DNA from: Linyphia triangularis
Taxonomy: Eukaryota > Arthropoda > Arachnida > Araneae > Linyphiidae
Assembly: GCA_963978545.1 (NCBI GenBank)
Contig: OZ021725.1
Span: 6,673,176-6,737,175, forward strand
DNA length: 64,000 nt
Direction of reading: 5' to 3'
Shown: positions 10,663-25,100 of the stretch, piece by piece
Position numbering within the stretch: the stretch's first letter is position 1
How the letters are laid out: each line of letters begins with the position of its first letter
Notes under the pieces: generated by a model
What the model was told of the DNA's origin: nothing
Databases searched by the model: none
The model's input: the letters and a program-made list of their open reading frames with translations, nothing else
Program-made: the position numbers and the translations under genes

Positions 10663-10692
10663 TTTGACCAAATTCTGAAATTTTCCATTTAC
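10663..10692 (-). CDS. 30-nt micro-exon of the same unrecognised gene
   Basis: On the minus strand CTTTTGTAG precedes a 30-nt segment followed by the good donor GTAAGC. It translates as VNGKFQNLVK with phase 0 at both ends, so it joins the 86-nt exon (ATVGQFP...) without a frame break across an 80-nt intron. The length is very short, and the assignment rests on the splice signals and the phase match. Confidence 0.5.
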
Positions 10693-11767
10693 CTACAAAA
10701 GTATTAATTGGAATATTAAAATAGCAATTTTTTTTTAATGTTTGTGTTACTTGATGTTTTGACTAGTTCTATCTAAGAAAAAGAAGTGAAATGCATTTAT
10801 TGTTTTGGTTTCTGGAAAGAAGGGAGGATGATACAAACCTGTTTAAAAACATCTTGAAGACATATTTGTCTCCCCCCCCCCCTTCTCCCAGGTAAAAAAC
10901 CTAAAAATCCTCTTCTGTACATTTTATGCAACGTTTTATTGAACACATAGACTGCAGAAATGTTGATTTTAAACATTTACATTTTTCTTTATTTATAAAA
11001 ATAGTGCATTCCTTTTTCATACTAAATTAATACTAAATTAATGAATTAATAATTAATAATTAAATTAAATACTAAATTAATGAATTAATAATTAATAATT
11101 AAATTAAATACTAAATTAATAAATTAATTTAATTAATAAAATTTAAAAGTAAAATTAAATTTGTTCAGCAAGTAACACTACTCTAACAAAGAGGGTTGGG
11201 TATTAAAAAAAAAACCTAATTTTGATGTATTATTAATAATAAAAAAACTTAACGTTATAATTGCTTCCAATTTTGTTAATCGTATTCAATTACTTTTGTT
11301 TGATAAAAAACAAATTTTCATAAGTTTGAAACAATGTTTACGCAGGTAATGTGATGTATGAAAAACAACGCATTAAGTCAATTGGGCATAAAAATACTCT
11401 AATACCCTCGAGTGGAGGCTCAGATATTTGGCGAGATAAAATAGCGATAGTTGGCGAGCAATCTTCATATCCGGGCACTGGTGGAGGGGAGGGGGGAGTA
11501 TTGCCCTGTGATTATGACACTCCAGAATGTGGGAGTCAACACCCCTCGCATCACGGCGTCAAATTAAATGATTCTTCTCTTCCTCTTGCAAAGTTGTTTT
11601 CGGCCATTTCATTTCACTTCGATTCTTTACAGGAAGATAACGGCGGTCGTTTTCGGCATAAGGAATAATTTCTATTAATTATGAATCTGTGCCGTTTTGG
11701 GATTTCATGCTCTTTTTGCTTCTCAGAAGTTTATGCATCAGGCTTGTTCATTAAACGATCCGATATC
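10693..11767. other. Unassigned stretch with AT-rich direct repeats
   Basis: A C-run lies near 10871-10881. An AT-rich direct repeat at about 11031-11130 (ACTAAATTAATGAATTAATA recurring after about 50 bp) is followed by more AATTAA-rich sequence. A less AT-rich patch at 11390-11665 holds a 105-codon plus-strand frame (11351-11668), Gly/Ser-rich, without a recognised domain or splice sites. I leave it uncalled. Confidence 0.45.
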
Positions 11768-12595
11768 CAGGGCCTGATTTAGAATTTTTTTTTACTGTAG
11801 GCCCAAGATTCAGAGAGGGGCCCCCCAATAGCAAATATTTATTTCTTTACGTCACAATATTACCAGATCAAGCTACATTCGTTAAGACTAACTCTTAACA
11901 ATTAAAACTCATAGTTTACTTTCACACGATTTTTTTGCTATAATTAGTATATAATCTTGATTTCCTCAAAACTTTTGAATTAATCAAGACCCCCCCCCCC
12001 CCCCATGAACACTGATTTTAAAGCACACTTTCCTATATTTGAAACTTACATTTTACCACAGGGTCCACAAATTATATAATAATTAAAATTACTTAATTTT
12101 ATAACAATAACTGTAAATAATACAAAGTAACCTTTCCACTGTTTCCACGATCTCACCAAAAAGGAGGGATAAAAAAGTTCCAAAAAGTCCACGGAAGAGC
12201 CTGCAAACCAACCAATCACAAAAACTCTTTCATTATTTCATAATATAAGAAGTTCTACATGGTTGTTTGGTTGATGAACATCTCTTTACAAGAGGCGAGA
12301 GAAGGAGAACAGCTGCGTAAAGCCCTTGTCTCCGTGTACATATGAAGAAGTTGTATATGATTGGCTGAACCTGAAAGATTTGCTTAATTAGGTTTTATTA
12401 GGTTAACCTATCTAACTTAACTCTCTGTGACTATAAAAAATATGGAATTTGCGGATGTGTAACTAAAATTTTTTTATTATTTTTGTTCAGTACTTCCCAT
12501 AAAAAAATCATTATATTTAAAATTTTCAGAAAACTTTCAAAATTTGGGGGCCCCTAGGCCCGGGCCTAGTGGGCCTAATGGTAAATCAGGCCCTG
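11768..12595. mobile_element. Non-autonomous hAT element (828 bp)
   Basis: Terminal inverted repeats CAGGGCCTGATTTA (left) and TAAATCAGGCCCTG (right) match the common hAT MITE terminus. They are flanked by the 8-bp target duplication CCGATATC (11760-11767 and 12596-12603). Subterminal GGCCC-rich segments lie at both ends (GTAGGCCCAAG, GGGGCCCCTAGGCCCGGGCC). No transposase frame is present. Confidence 0.93.
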
Positions 12596-12679
12596 CCGAT
12601 ATCATCATACCAAGTTTAAAAATGCTAGAGAATCCAGTATGCATGTTTGCTGCGTAAAGGGATTTAGATCTACATTATT

Positions 12680-13180
12680 ACTTTCAATCACCTATCTACG
12701 TTAACATAGGGTAATGAAAGTATTGCGATCAGTAAGAAGTATTGCATTTATACACGTTTTGGTACGTTCTTGATTTAAAAAAGTGTTATCGAAAATATAT
12801 CTATGTGTGAGTCTGTTTGTGGTCGGCATAACTCCCGAACAGATTAATCTACGATGTTCAACTTTAGTGCAGGAATTGGTGGTGGACATGGGTCCCGTCC
12901 TTATACGGTTTCCGTTAAAATTGTACTTGCCCAAAAGATAGCTGCCTTTGAAGAATTTATGTTTTTCAGCAAACTTACAAAACACGGATCTAATGATTTT
13001 GATCAAAATTGCTTCGGTAATGCCTTATAAGATTCTCTAAACATCTCTACCTCCAAAACTTCGTAGAAATGCAATGAAGGTGTAAAGAGTTAAAAAACGA
13101 ATGTCTTTAACATAGAGCTCCATTCTCTGCTTCATCGCCCATCAACGACTGTTTCTCCTCAGTTCACCAATTTGGTGTTG
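12680..13180 (+). repeat. Dispersed repeat family Z copy
   Basis: It starts with the Z hairpin segment (TTACTTTCAATCACCTATC... AGGGTAATGAAAGTAT), continues through CACGTTTTGGTACGTTCTTGA and the conserved core near 12820-12960, and ends near CAACGACTGTTTCTCC. The minus strand keeps a 101-codon open frame (12701-13006). It is diverged from the 35-41 kb copies. Confidence 0.75.
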
Positions 13181-13258
13181 CTTTTTTTTTCTTTTTTTTT
13201 TCTTCTTTTTTTTTTTCTCTTTTTTTTTTTCTTCTTTTTTTTTTCTTCTTCTTCTTCT
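13181..13258. repeat. Pyrimidine (T)n(C) microsatellite
   Basis: About 78 bp of T-runs broken by single C (TTTTTTTTTTCTTTTTTTTTT) and ending TTCTTCTTCTTCTTC. It lies where other Z copies have their own poly(T) stretch, so it may have grown from that run. Confidence 0.9.
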
Positions 13259-14131
13259 TGGGATTGTAATACACTCATGTCGTCCATAACTTCACACAGT
13301 TTTGCACAGTTTATTTGCATTGCCATTTTTTTATTTTTTTATCTGTGATTGTAATTTATTTGAGTGAATATTGAGCTCAAATCGATTTTTCATACTGTTT
13401 GACCACTACAAAGAAAACCATCGATTCCGTGGTACGGATAAGTCTTTATTGACTCCACAACTTGATGGAATGCATTCTCATTGTCGTTGAGTACATCTGG
13501 CAAGTTTCAACTCCATTAAATGACGACAATTAGTCCTACTAAATACTAATAGCAGCGTGTGTAAAAGCTTTTTAATGACAACCCCCAAAACTTGATAGAA
13601 TGCATTGTTATCGATAACAAATTTATCTACCAAGTGTATTAATTACTCGTCCGCAAATACGCACAAACAAAAACAAAGTTTATAAAAAGGACTAAAAAAT
13701 TAACTTTAAATTTCTTTTAATAATGAGATATTACTAAACTTTTTGAAGTTTCTATACGGATCGGAATCATTTATATGGAAGAATAAGGAGGTGGATCATC
13801 GGATGACGTCATACGTTTAATCAGCCAATAGTAAGGCTTTTCGTAGAAACCATTGATTCTGCCGAAAGCTACTCTCAACACTATGTGGTTCCTATTTTCT
13901 ATGGGCTGAATTTTATTTTATTTTGATTGCTTTGTTAAACGATTTGAGCACCACTGATTCGCTAAAAATCTATTGTGGATGTGTGGTTTTTTTTTATATA
14001 TAGTTTCATAACTGTCTTTCAGAACCATGAATGCAGAATTTTTATAAGATAAAATAAAATTAATTAGAAAAAACGTTACAAAAATATTAAAAAAAAAAAA
14101 AACAATAATGCCGTCTTTTTTAAATCCTATG
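13259..14131. other. Unassigned stretch with a Y-like copy
   Basis: Around 13430-13640 the sequence resembles family Y (ATCTGGCAAGTTTCAACTCC, CCCAAAACTTGATAGAATGC). The remainder is AT-rich with nothing recognised. Confidence 0.5.
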
Positions 14132-14133
14132 TA

Positions 14134-14768
14134 CAGTAGAATCTTGATTAACCGACCTAATTCCGACCAAAGGTATAGTCATAGTCATAGTCATAGTGAA
14201 TGGGGAGGTCAGTTGAGCCTAGGTGCTGATTCCACTAGGGAATATTGCACCAACCCCTTTATTTTACGACCCCCTGTCAAAGAAAACCAGATACCTTAAG
14301 AAAGGTCAAAAGGCTTTTGACAGGTTCCTCGTGGACCGACCAAAGGTAGGTCGGTTAAGTGAAAATTTCGGATAAAAGAGAGTTGTAAAAATCAATAAAA
14401 AAGTAAATGATTTTCATTTATTGAACACAGAACTTTTAATGTTTTTTTATGACATAATTGTTGGAAATGAGTTTTTGTTGCAATAATCTTGATAATCTTT
14501 GTTTCGCTGCTCTATCCCGGAGTCTTTTTGAAGGCAATAGTTCAGTTTGATCTGCATCCGAAGGCTGCTCTAACCACGTCAATTCTTTAGAAAAACAGTC
14601 AAAAGCCTCACCATTACTTATGTAGCTTTAGCGCAAGGGAAAATATTGCGGTTTAAAAAGGAACAAATGATTTATTACTCATTTGGGAGATTTTTTATGT
14701 CGACTAAATGATTGCCGGTTAACAGAGAGTTCTGGATAAAGGAGGGACGGTTAATCGAGGTTCTACTG
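14134..14768. mobile_element. pogo/Tigger-like non-autonomous element (TA target)
   Basis: The termini CAGTAGAATCTTGATTAACC and GGTTAATCGAGGTTCTACTG form imperfect inverted repeats of the type seen in pogo/Tigger elements (CAGTAGAACCTCGATTA...), flanked by TA on both sides. A second internal inverted pair (CCGACC...AAAGGTAGGTCGG) is present. It is interrupted by a LINE tail at 14176-14335, and no transposase is left. Confidence 0.85.
14176..14335 (-). mobile_element. 5'-truncated LINE 3' end with (TATGAC)n tail
   Basis: It is nearly identical to the 3' end of the LINE at 43768-44752: the ATAGTC repeat tail, then TGAATGGGGAGGTCAGTTGA and the coding end CCTTTTGACTTTCC region. It is flanked by a 13-bp duplication CCGACCAAAGGTA (14163-14175 and 14336-14348), which proves insertion by target-primed reverse transcription into the pogo-like element. 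Confidence 0.92.
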
Positions 14769-14770
14769 TA

Positions 14771-15776
14771 TTTACACACTTTATATCAATCCCTTTATAA
14801 CTAACCCACTTGCCGTTATCCATTCGAGATGACCTTGAGGTATAGACTATCGACCAGTGACGTATTCAGAAGGAGGGGTGATAGGGCTGCAACCTCTCCC
14901 CCCTACCCCTCCCAATTTCGCAAATAATTTATAATATACTCGTTTAGCAGACTTTCCAAGGCAATCATTTTTTCAAAGTAATTATAACAACGAGATACAA
15001 ACACAAACTCACCTAATTTAATTTGCAAAAATAAAAAAATAAAAACTCATGCGAATTTGAAAGACTGGCACGAAACGGGGGGGTTTTAAGCCCGCCCCCC
15101 CCCCATGAGGCAATTTTAATACCCAAAGAGTTATTTAATCTGTTTACCACTAGGCCTGGACGATGTTAACATTTCTGCATCGCGATATATTGGGAAGCAA
15201 ACATCACGATGTTAACTATGTATTTTTTACAAAATACTATAAAACAACGTTTTCATAACACACTATGTAGCCGAAAGTTATGCTTACTTAGCTTTGCAAC
15301 GTTTTATTAAATTCATGTATGGAAGTTTATTTTAAATAACATGAGCAGCGACCGAATTACTTTCAGAGGGATACACAAAGCACCCAAGGGGTATAAGCCG
15401 GTTATTTTTTTTGTTTTGTTTAATCCGGATTTTTCAATTTCTCTAACTTAATGAATTTTTATTTTGTTGTTATCCACGGAAGAAGAGAGGGGGGGGGGGG
15501 GAGGCGAGGACAAGTGCACTTCCTGGCGGTGCACATGTTTCTTTAGTTATTGGATATTCTTAATTATTAAATCAAAAACATACTTTATAATGAATATTTT
15601 ATTACTTACTATATACAATATAACTATTAAACAATAAAAATAAAATTAATGCATAACATTTAAAATTCTAATTATCTTTATTTTGTGCCAAAAAAATCTG
15701 CATTTCAGCATTTTTAAGAAGCAATGTTAGATTGAGTAATTAATCTTATGGGAATAAACTTTAATCGTACAAACTG

Positions 15777-15807
<31 letters not shown>

Positions 15808-16115
15808 ATTTATTTACTTACGAGTCAGAAGAGAAAATCCTTCAACGTAAATGGAAAAAAATCGTTTATAAGTATTTAAGCACAAACTAGAGAAACAACT
15901 GCGATTTTGATATTGACTCTCTGGCCAAAGCAGGCTGTAAAGTCACACATTAAAGACCTAATGCATGAAAAAAAAAAAAAAAAAAAAATTCGAAGGTCCT
16001 TAAAAATATAATTTAGGTCCTTAAAAGTCTTTGGAAAGTTATTGATTTTCATTCTATGATTTCAATGGGAATACTGTATATGCAATTTTAATTTTATTGT
16101 GTCTTTATGTATAGC
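14771..16115. other. Unassigned stretch with poly-G/C and poly-A tracts
   Basis: Homopolymers: C/G runs near 14899, 15078 and 15097-15106, G near 15491-15502, A near 15777-15805 and 15969-15987. TGATATTGACTCTCTGGCCA (about 15906-15925) reads IDSLAKAG in one plus frame, reminiscent of the LINE RNase H end, but it is too short to call. No gene was recognised. Confidence 0.4.
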
Positions 16116-19100
16116 CTGTGTAGTGTATAGTCGTATTCTATACATACAATCTTTCACAATGCATCCATGAAAATTTTAGACTTGATCAGTGAGTATAATC
16201 TTATTCTATACATACAATCTTTCACAATATATGAAAGAAAAATTTAGTCTTGATCACTGATTAGACTTGATTTAGACTTGATCAGTAAGTATAGTGTTAT
16301 ACTATACATGCAATCTTTCACAATACATGTACGAAAAATTTAGACTGGATCAGTGATTAGACTTGATTTAGACTTGATCAATGAGTATAGTCTTATCCTA
16401 TACATACAATCTTTCACAATACATGCATGAAAAATTTAGACTTGATCAGTGATAAGACTTGATTTAGACTTGATCAGTGAATATAGATTTATCCTATACA
16501 TACAATCTTTCACAATACACACAAGAAAAATTTAGACTTGATCAGTGAGTATAATCTTATCCTATAGATACAATCTTTCCCAATACATGCACGAAAAAGT
16601 TAGACTTGATCAGTGATTAGACTTAATTTAGACTTGATCAGTGATTAGACTTAATTTAGACTTGATCAGTGAGTATAGTCTTTTCCTATACATACAATCT
16701 TTCACAATACATGCAAAAAAAATTTAGACTTGATCAGTGAGTATAGTCTTATCCTATACATACAATCTTTCACAATACATGCATGAAAAATTTAGACTTG
16801 ATCAGTGATAAGACTTGATTTAGACTTGATCAGTGAATATAGATTTATCCTATACATACAATCTTTCACAATACACACAAGAAAAATTTAGACTTGATCA
16901 GTGAGTATAATCTTATACTATAGATACAATCTTTCCCTATACATGCACGAAAAAGTTAGACTTGATCAGTGATTAGACTTAATTTAGACTTGATCAGTGA
17001 GTATAGTCTTTTCCTATACATACAATCTTTCACAATACACACAAGACAAATTTAGACTTGATCAGTGAGTATAATCTTATCCTATAGATACAATCTTTCC
17101 CAATACATGCACGAAAAAGTTAGACTTGATCAGTGATTAGACTTAATTTAGACTTGATCAGTGAGTATAGTCTTTTCCTATACATACAATCTTTCACAAT
17201 ACACACAAGACAAATTTAGACTTGATCAGTGAGTATAATCTTATCCTATAGATACAATCTTTCCCAATACATGCACGAAAAAGTTAGACTTGATCAGTGA
17301 TTAGACTTAATTTAGACTTGATCAGTGAGTATAGTCTTTTCCTATACATACAATCTTTCACAATACACACAAGAAAAATTTAGACTTGATCAGTGAGTAT
17401 AATCTTATCCTATAGATACAATCTTTCCCAATACATGCACGAAAAAGTTAGACTTGATCAGTGATTAGACTTAATTTAGACTTGATCAGTGATTAGACTT
17501 AATTTAGACTTGATCAGTGAGTATAGTCTTTTCCTATACATACAATCTTTCACAATACACACAAGAAAAATTTAGACTTGATCAGTGAGTATAATCTTAT
17601 CCTATAGATACAATCTTTCCCAATACATGCACGAAAAAGTTAGACTTGATCAGTGATTAGACTTAATTTAGACTTGATCAGTGAGTATAGTCTTTTCCTA
17701 TACATACAATCTTTCACAATACATGCATGAAAAGTTTGACTTGATCAGTGATTAGACTTTATTTAGACTTGATCATTGAGTATAATCTTATACTATAGAT
17801 ACAATCTTTCCCTATACATGCACGAAAAAGTTAGACTTGATCAGTTATTAGACTTAATTTAGACTTGATCAGTGAGTATAGTCTTTTCCTATACATACAA
17901 TCTTTCACAATACACACAAGAAAAATTTAGACTTGATCAGTGAGTATAATCTTATCCTATAGATACAATCTTTCCCAATACATGCACGAAAAAGTTAGAC
18001 TTGATCAGTGATTAGACTTAATTTAGACTTGATCAGTGAGTATAGTCTTTTCCTATACATACAATCTTTCACAATACACACAAGACAAATTTAGACTTGA
18101 TCAGTGAGTATAATCTTATCCTATAGATACAATCTTTCCCAATACATGCACGAAAAAGTTAGACTTGATCAGTGATTAGACTTAATTTAGACTTGATCAG
18201 TGAGTATAGTCTTTTCCTATACATACAATCTTTCACAATACACACAAGACAAATTTAGACTTGATCAGTGAGTATAATCTTATCCTATAGATACAATCTT
18301 TCCCAATACATGCACGAAAAAGTTAGACTTGATCAGTGATTAGACTTAATTTAGACTTGATCAGTGAGTATAGTCTTTTCCTATACATACAATCTTTCAC
18401 AATACACACAAGACAAATTTAGACTTGATCAGTGAGTATAATCTTATCCTATAGATACAATCTTTCCCAATACATGCACGAAAAAGTTAGACTTGATCAG
18501 TGATTAGACTTAATTTAGACTTGATCAGTGAGTATAGTCTTTTCCTATACATACAATCTTTCACAATACACACAAGACAAATTTAGACTTGATCAGTGAG
18601 TATAATCTTATCCTATAGATACAATCTTTCCCAATACATGCACGAAAAAGTTAGACTTGATCAGTGATTAGACTTAATTTAGACTTGATCAGTGATTAGA
18701 CTTAATTTAGACTTGATCAGTGAGTATAGTCTTTTCCTATACATACAATCTTTCACAATACACACAAGAAAAATTTAGACTTGATCAGTGAGTATAATCT
18801 TATCCTATAGATACAATCTTTCCCAATACATGCACGAAAAAGTTAGACTTGATCAGTGATTAGACTTAATTTAGACTTGATCAGTGAGTATAGTCTTTTC
18901 CTATACATACAATCTTTCACAATACACACAAGACAAATTTAGACTTGATCAGTGAGTATAATCTTATCCTATAGATACAATCTTTCCCAATACATGCACG
19001 AAAAAGTTAGACTTGATCAGTGATTAGACTTAATTTAGACTTGATCAGTGAGTATAGTCTTTTCCTATACATACAATCTTTCACAATACACACAAGACAA

Positions 19101-22100
19101 ATTTAGACTTGATCAGTGAGTATAATCTTATCCTATAGATACAATCTTTCCCAATACATGCACGAAAAAGTTAGACTTGATCAGTGATTAGACTTAATTT
19201 AGACTTGATCAGTGAGTATAGTCTTTTCCTATACATACAATCTTTCACAATACACACAAGACAAATTTAGACTTGATCAGTGAGTATAATCTTATCCTAT
19301 AGATACAATCTTTCCCAATACATGCACGAAAAAGTTAGACTTGATCAGTGATTAGACTTAATTTAGACTTGATCAGTGAGTATAGTCTTTTCCTATACAT
19401 ACAATCTTTCACAATACACACAAGACAAATTTAGACTTGATCAGTGAGTATAATCTTATCCTATAGATACAATCTTTCCCAATACATGCACGAAAAAGTT
19501 AGACTTGATCAGTGATTAGACTTAATTTAGACTTGATCAGTGATTAGACTTAATTTAGACTTGATCAGTTATTAGACTTAATTTAGACTTGATCAGTGAG
19601 TATAGTCTTTTCCTATACATACAATCTTTCACAATACACACAAGAAAAATTTAGACTTGATCAGTGAGTATAATCTTATCCTATAGATACAATCTTTCCC
19701 AATACATGCACGAAAAAGTTAGACTTGATCAGTGATTAGACTTAATTTAGACTTGATCAGTGAGTATAGTCTTTTCCTATACATACAATCTTTCACAATA
19801 CACACAAGACAAATTTAGACTTGATCAGTGAGTATAATCTTATCCTATAGATACAATCTTTCCCAATACATGCACGAAAAAGTTAGACTTGATCAGTGAT
19901 TAGACTTAATTTAGACTTGATCAGTGAGTATAGTCTTTTCCTATACATACAATCTTTCACAATACACACAAGACAAATTTAGACTTGATCAGTGAGTATA
20001 ATCTTATCCTATAGATACAATCTTTCCCAATACATGCACGAAAAAGTTAGACTTGATCAGTGATTAGACTTAATTTAGACTTGATCAGTGAGTATAGTCT
20101 TTTCCTATACATACAATCTTTCACAATACACACAAGACAAATTTAGACTTGATCAGTGAGTATAATCTTATCCTATAGATACAATCTTTCCCAATACATG
20201 CACGAAAAAGTTAGACTTGATCAGTGATTAGACTTAATTTAGACTTGATCAGTGAGTATAGTCTTTTCCTATACATACAATCTTTCACAATACACACAAG
20301 ACAAATTTAGACTTGATCAGTGAGTATAATCTTATCCTATAGATACAATCTTTCCCAATACATGCACGAAAAAGTTAGACTTGATCAGTGATTAGACTTA
20401 ATTTAGACTTGATCAGTGAGTATAGTCTTTTCCTATACATACAATCTTTCACAATACACACAAGACAAATTTAGACTTGATCAGTGAGTATAATCTTATC
20501 CTATAGATACAATCTTTCCCAATACATGCACGAAAAAGTTAGACTTGATCAGTGATTAGACTTAATTTAGACTTGATCAGTGAGTATAGTCTTTTCCTAT
20601 ACATACAATCTTTCACAATACACACAAGAAAAATTTAGACTTGATCAGTGAGTATAATCTTATCCTATAGATACAATCTTTCCCAATACATGCACGAAAA
20701 AGTTAGACTTGATCAGTGATTAGACTTAATTTAGACTTGATCAGTGAGTATAGTCTTTTCCTATACATACAATCTTTCACAATACACACAAGACAAATTT
20801 AGACTTGATCAGTGAGTATAATCTTATCCTATAGATACAATCTTTCCCAATACATGCACGAAAAAGTTAGACTTGATCAGTGATTAGACTTAATTTAGAC
20901 TTGATCAGTGAGTATAGTCTTTTCCTATACATACAATCTTTCACAATACACACAAGACAAATTTAGACTTGATCAGTGAGTATAATCTTATCCTATAGAT
21001 ACAATCTTTCCCAATACATGCACGAAAAAGTTAGACTTGATCAGTGATTAGACTTAATTTAGACTTGATCAGTGAGTATAGTCTTTTCCTATACATACAA
21101 TCTTTCACAATACACACAAGACAAATTTAGACTTGATCAGTGAGTATAATCTTATCCTATAGATACAATCTTTCCCAATACATGCACGAAAAAGTTAGAC
21201 TTGATCAGTGATTAGACTTAATTTAGACTTGATCAGTGAGTATAGTCTTTTCCTATACATACAATCTTTCACAATACACACAAGACAAATTTAGACTTGA
21301 TCAGTGAGTATAATCTTATCCTATAGATACAATCTTTCCCAATACATGCACGAAAAAGTTAGACTTGATCAGTGATTAGACTTAATTTAGACTTGATCAG
21401 TGATTAGACTTAATTTAGACTTGATCAGTGAGTATAGTCTTTTCCTATACATACAATCTTTCACAATACACACAAGAAAAATTTAGACTTGATCAGTGAG
21501 TATAATCTTATCCTATAGATACAATCTTTCCCAATACATGCACGAAAAAGTTAGACTTGATCAGTGATTAGACTTAATTTAGACTTGATCAGTGAGTATA
21601 GTCTTTTCCTATACATACAATCTTTCACAATACACACAAGACAAATTTAGACTTGATCAGTGAGTATAATCTTATCCTATAGATACAATCTTTCCCAATA
21701 CATGCACGAAAAAGTTAGACTTGATCAGTGATTAGACTTAATTTAGACTTGATCAGTGAGTATAGTCTTTTCCTATACATACAATCTTTCACAATACACA
21801 CAAGAAAAATTTAGACTTGATCAGTGAGTATAATCTTATCCTATAGATACAATCTTTCCCAATACATGCACGAAAAAGTTAGACTTGATCAGTGATTAGA
21901 CTTAATTTAGACTTGATCAGTGATTAGACTTAATTTAGACTTGATCAGTGAGTATAGTCTTTTCCTATACATACAATCTTTCACAATACACACAAGAAAA
22001 ATTTAGACTTGATCAGTGAGTATAATCTTATCCTATAGATACAATCTTTCCCAATACATGCACGAAAAAGTTAGACTTGATCAGTGATTAGACTTAATTT

Positions 22101-25100
22101 AGACTTGATCAGTGAGTATAGTCTTTTCCTATACATACAATCTTTCACAATACATGCATGAAAAGTTTGACTTGATCAGTGATTAGACTTTATTTAGACT
22201 TGATCATTGAGTATAATCTTATACTATAGATACAATCTTTCCCTATACATGCACGAAAAAGTTAGACTTGATCAGTGATTAGACTTAATTTAGACTTGAT
22301 CAGTGAGTATAGTCTTTTCCTATACATACAATCTTTCACAATACACACAAGAAAAATTTAGACTTGATCAGTGAGTATAATCTTATCCTATAGATACAAT
22401 CTTTCCCAATACATGCACGAAAAAGTTAGACTTGATCAGTGATTAGACTTAATTTAGACTTGATCAGTGAGTATAGTCTTTTCCTATACATACAATCTTT
22501 CACAATACACACAAGAAAAATTTAGACTTGATCAGTGAGTATAATCTTATCCTATAGATACAATCTTTCCCAATACATGCACGAAAAAGTTAGACTTGAT
22601 CAGTGATTAGACTTAATTTAGACTTGATCAGTGAGTATAGTCTTTTCCTATACATACAATCTTTCACAATACACACAAGAAAAATTTAGACTTGATCAGT
22701 GAGTATAATCTTATCCTATAGATACAATCTTTCCCAATACATGCACGAAAAAGTTAGACTTGATCAGTGATTAGACTTAATTTAGACTTGATCAGTGAGT
22801 ATAGTCTTTTCCTATACATACAATCTTTCACAATACACACAAGACAAATTTAGACTTGATCAGTGATTAGACTTGATCAGTGATTAGACTTGATCATTGA
22901 GTATAATCTTATACTATAGATACAATCTTTCCCTATACATGCACGAAAAAGTTAGACTTGATCAGTGATTAGACTTAATTTAGACTTGATCAGTGAGTAT
23001 AGTCTTTTCCTATACATACAATCTTTCACAATACACACAAGAAAAATTTAGACTTGATCAGTGAGTATAATCTTATCCTATAGATACAATCTTTCCCAAT
23101 ACATGCACGAAAAAGTTAGACTTGATCAGTGATTAGACTTAATTTAGACTTGATCAGTGAGTATAGTCTTTTCCTATACATACAATCTTTCACAATACAC
23201 ACAAGACAAATTTAGACTTGATCAGTGATTAGACTTGATCAGTGATTAGACTTGATCATTGAGTATAATCTTATACTATAGATACAATCTTTCCCTATAC
23301 ATGCACGAAAAAGTTAGACTTGATCAGTGATTAGACTTAATTTAGACTTGATCAGTGAGTATAGTCTTTTCCTATACATACAATCTTTCACAATACACAC
23401 AAGACAAATTTAGACTTGATCAGTGATTAGACTTGATCAGTGATTAGACTTGATCATTGAGTATAATCTTATACTATAGATACAATCTTTCCCTATACAT
23501 GCACGAAAAAGTTAGACTTGATCAGTGATTAGACTTAATTTAGACTTGATCAGTGAGTATAGTCTTTTCCTATACATACAATCTTTCACAATACACACAA
23601 GAAAAATTTAGACTTGATCAGTGAGTATAATCTTATCCTATAGATACAATCTTTCCCAATACATGCACGAAAAAGTTAGACTTGATCAGTGATTAGACTT
23701 AATTTAGACTTGATCAGTGAGTATAGTCTTTTCCTATACATACAATCTTTCACAATACACACAAGACAAATTTAGACTTGATCAGTGATTAGACTTGATC
23801 AGTGATTAGACTTGATCATTGAGTATAATCTTATACTATAGATACAATCTTTCCCTATACATGCACGAAAAAGTTAGACTTGATCAGTGATTAGACTTAA
23901 TTTAGACTTGATCAGTGAGTATAGTCTTTTCCTATACATACAATCTTTCACAATACACACAAGACAAATTTAGACTTGATCAGTGATTAGACTTGATCAG
24001 TGATTAGACTTGATCATTGAGTATAATCTTATACTATAGATACAATCTTTCCCTATACATGCACGAAAAAGTTAGACTTGATCAGTGATTAGACTTAATT
24101 TAGACTTGATCAGTGAGTATAGTCTTTTCCTATACATACAATCTTTCACAATACACACAAGAAAAATTTAGACTTGATCAGTGAGTATAATCTTATCCTA
24201 TAGATACAATCTTTCCCAATACATGCACGAAAAAGTTAGACTTGATCAGTGATTAGACTTAATTTAGACTTGATCAGTGAGTATAGTCTTTTCCTATACA
24301 TACAATCTTTCACAATACACACAAGACAAATTTAGACTTGATCAGTGATTAGACTTGATCAGTGATTAGACTTGATCATTGAGTATAATCTTATACTATA
24401 GATACAATCTTTCCCTATACATGCACGAAAAAGTTAGACTTGATCAGTGATTAGACTTAATTTAGACTTGATCAGTGAGTATAGTCTTTTCCTATACATA
24501 CAATCTTTCACAATACACACAAGAAAAATTTAGACTTGATCAGTGAGTATAATCTTATCCTATAGATACAATCTTTCCCAATACATGCACGAAAAAGTTA
24601 GACTTGATCAGTGATTAGACTTAATTTAGACTTGATCAGTGAGTATAGTCTTTTCCTATACATACAATCTTTCACAATACACACAAGACAAATTTAGACT
24701 TGATCAGTGATTAGACTTGATCAGTGATTAGACTTGATCATTGAGTATAATCTTATACTATAGATACAATCTTTCCCTATACATGCACGAAAAAGTTAGA
24801 CTTGATCAGTGATTAGACTTAATTTAGACTTGATCAGTGAGTATAGTCTTTTCCTATACATACAATCTTTCACAATACACACAAGACAAATTTAGACTTG
24901 ATCAGTGATTAGACTTGATCAGTGATTAGACTTGATCATTGAGTATAATCTTATACTATAGATACAATCTTTCCCTATACATGCACGAAAAAGTTAGACT
25001 TGATCAGTGATTAGACTTAATTTAGACTTGATCAGTGAGTATAGTCTTTTCCTATACATACAATCTTTCACAATACACACAAGAAAAATTTAGACTTGAT

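Noticed and set aside
11351..11668. 105-codon plus-strand ORF
   Set aside because: No recognised domain, low-complexity Gly/Ser stretches, no splice or promoter context; length is not unusual for a less AT-rich patch.
15890..15960. IDSLAKAG as an RNase H relic
   Set aside because: Only about eight residues match; no other domain motif nearby.
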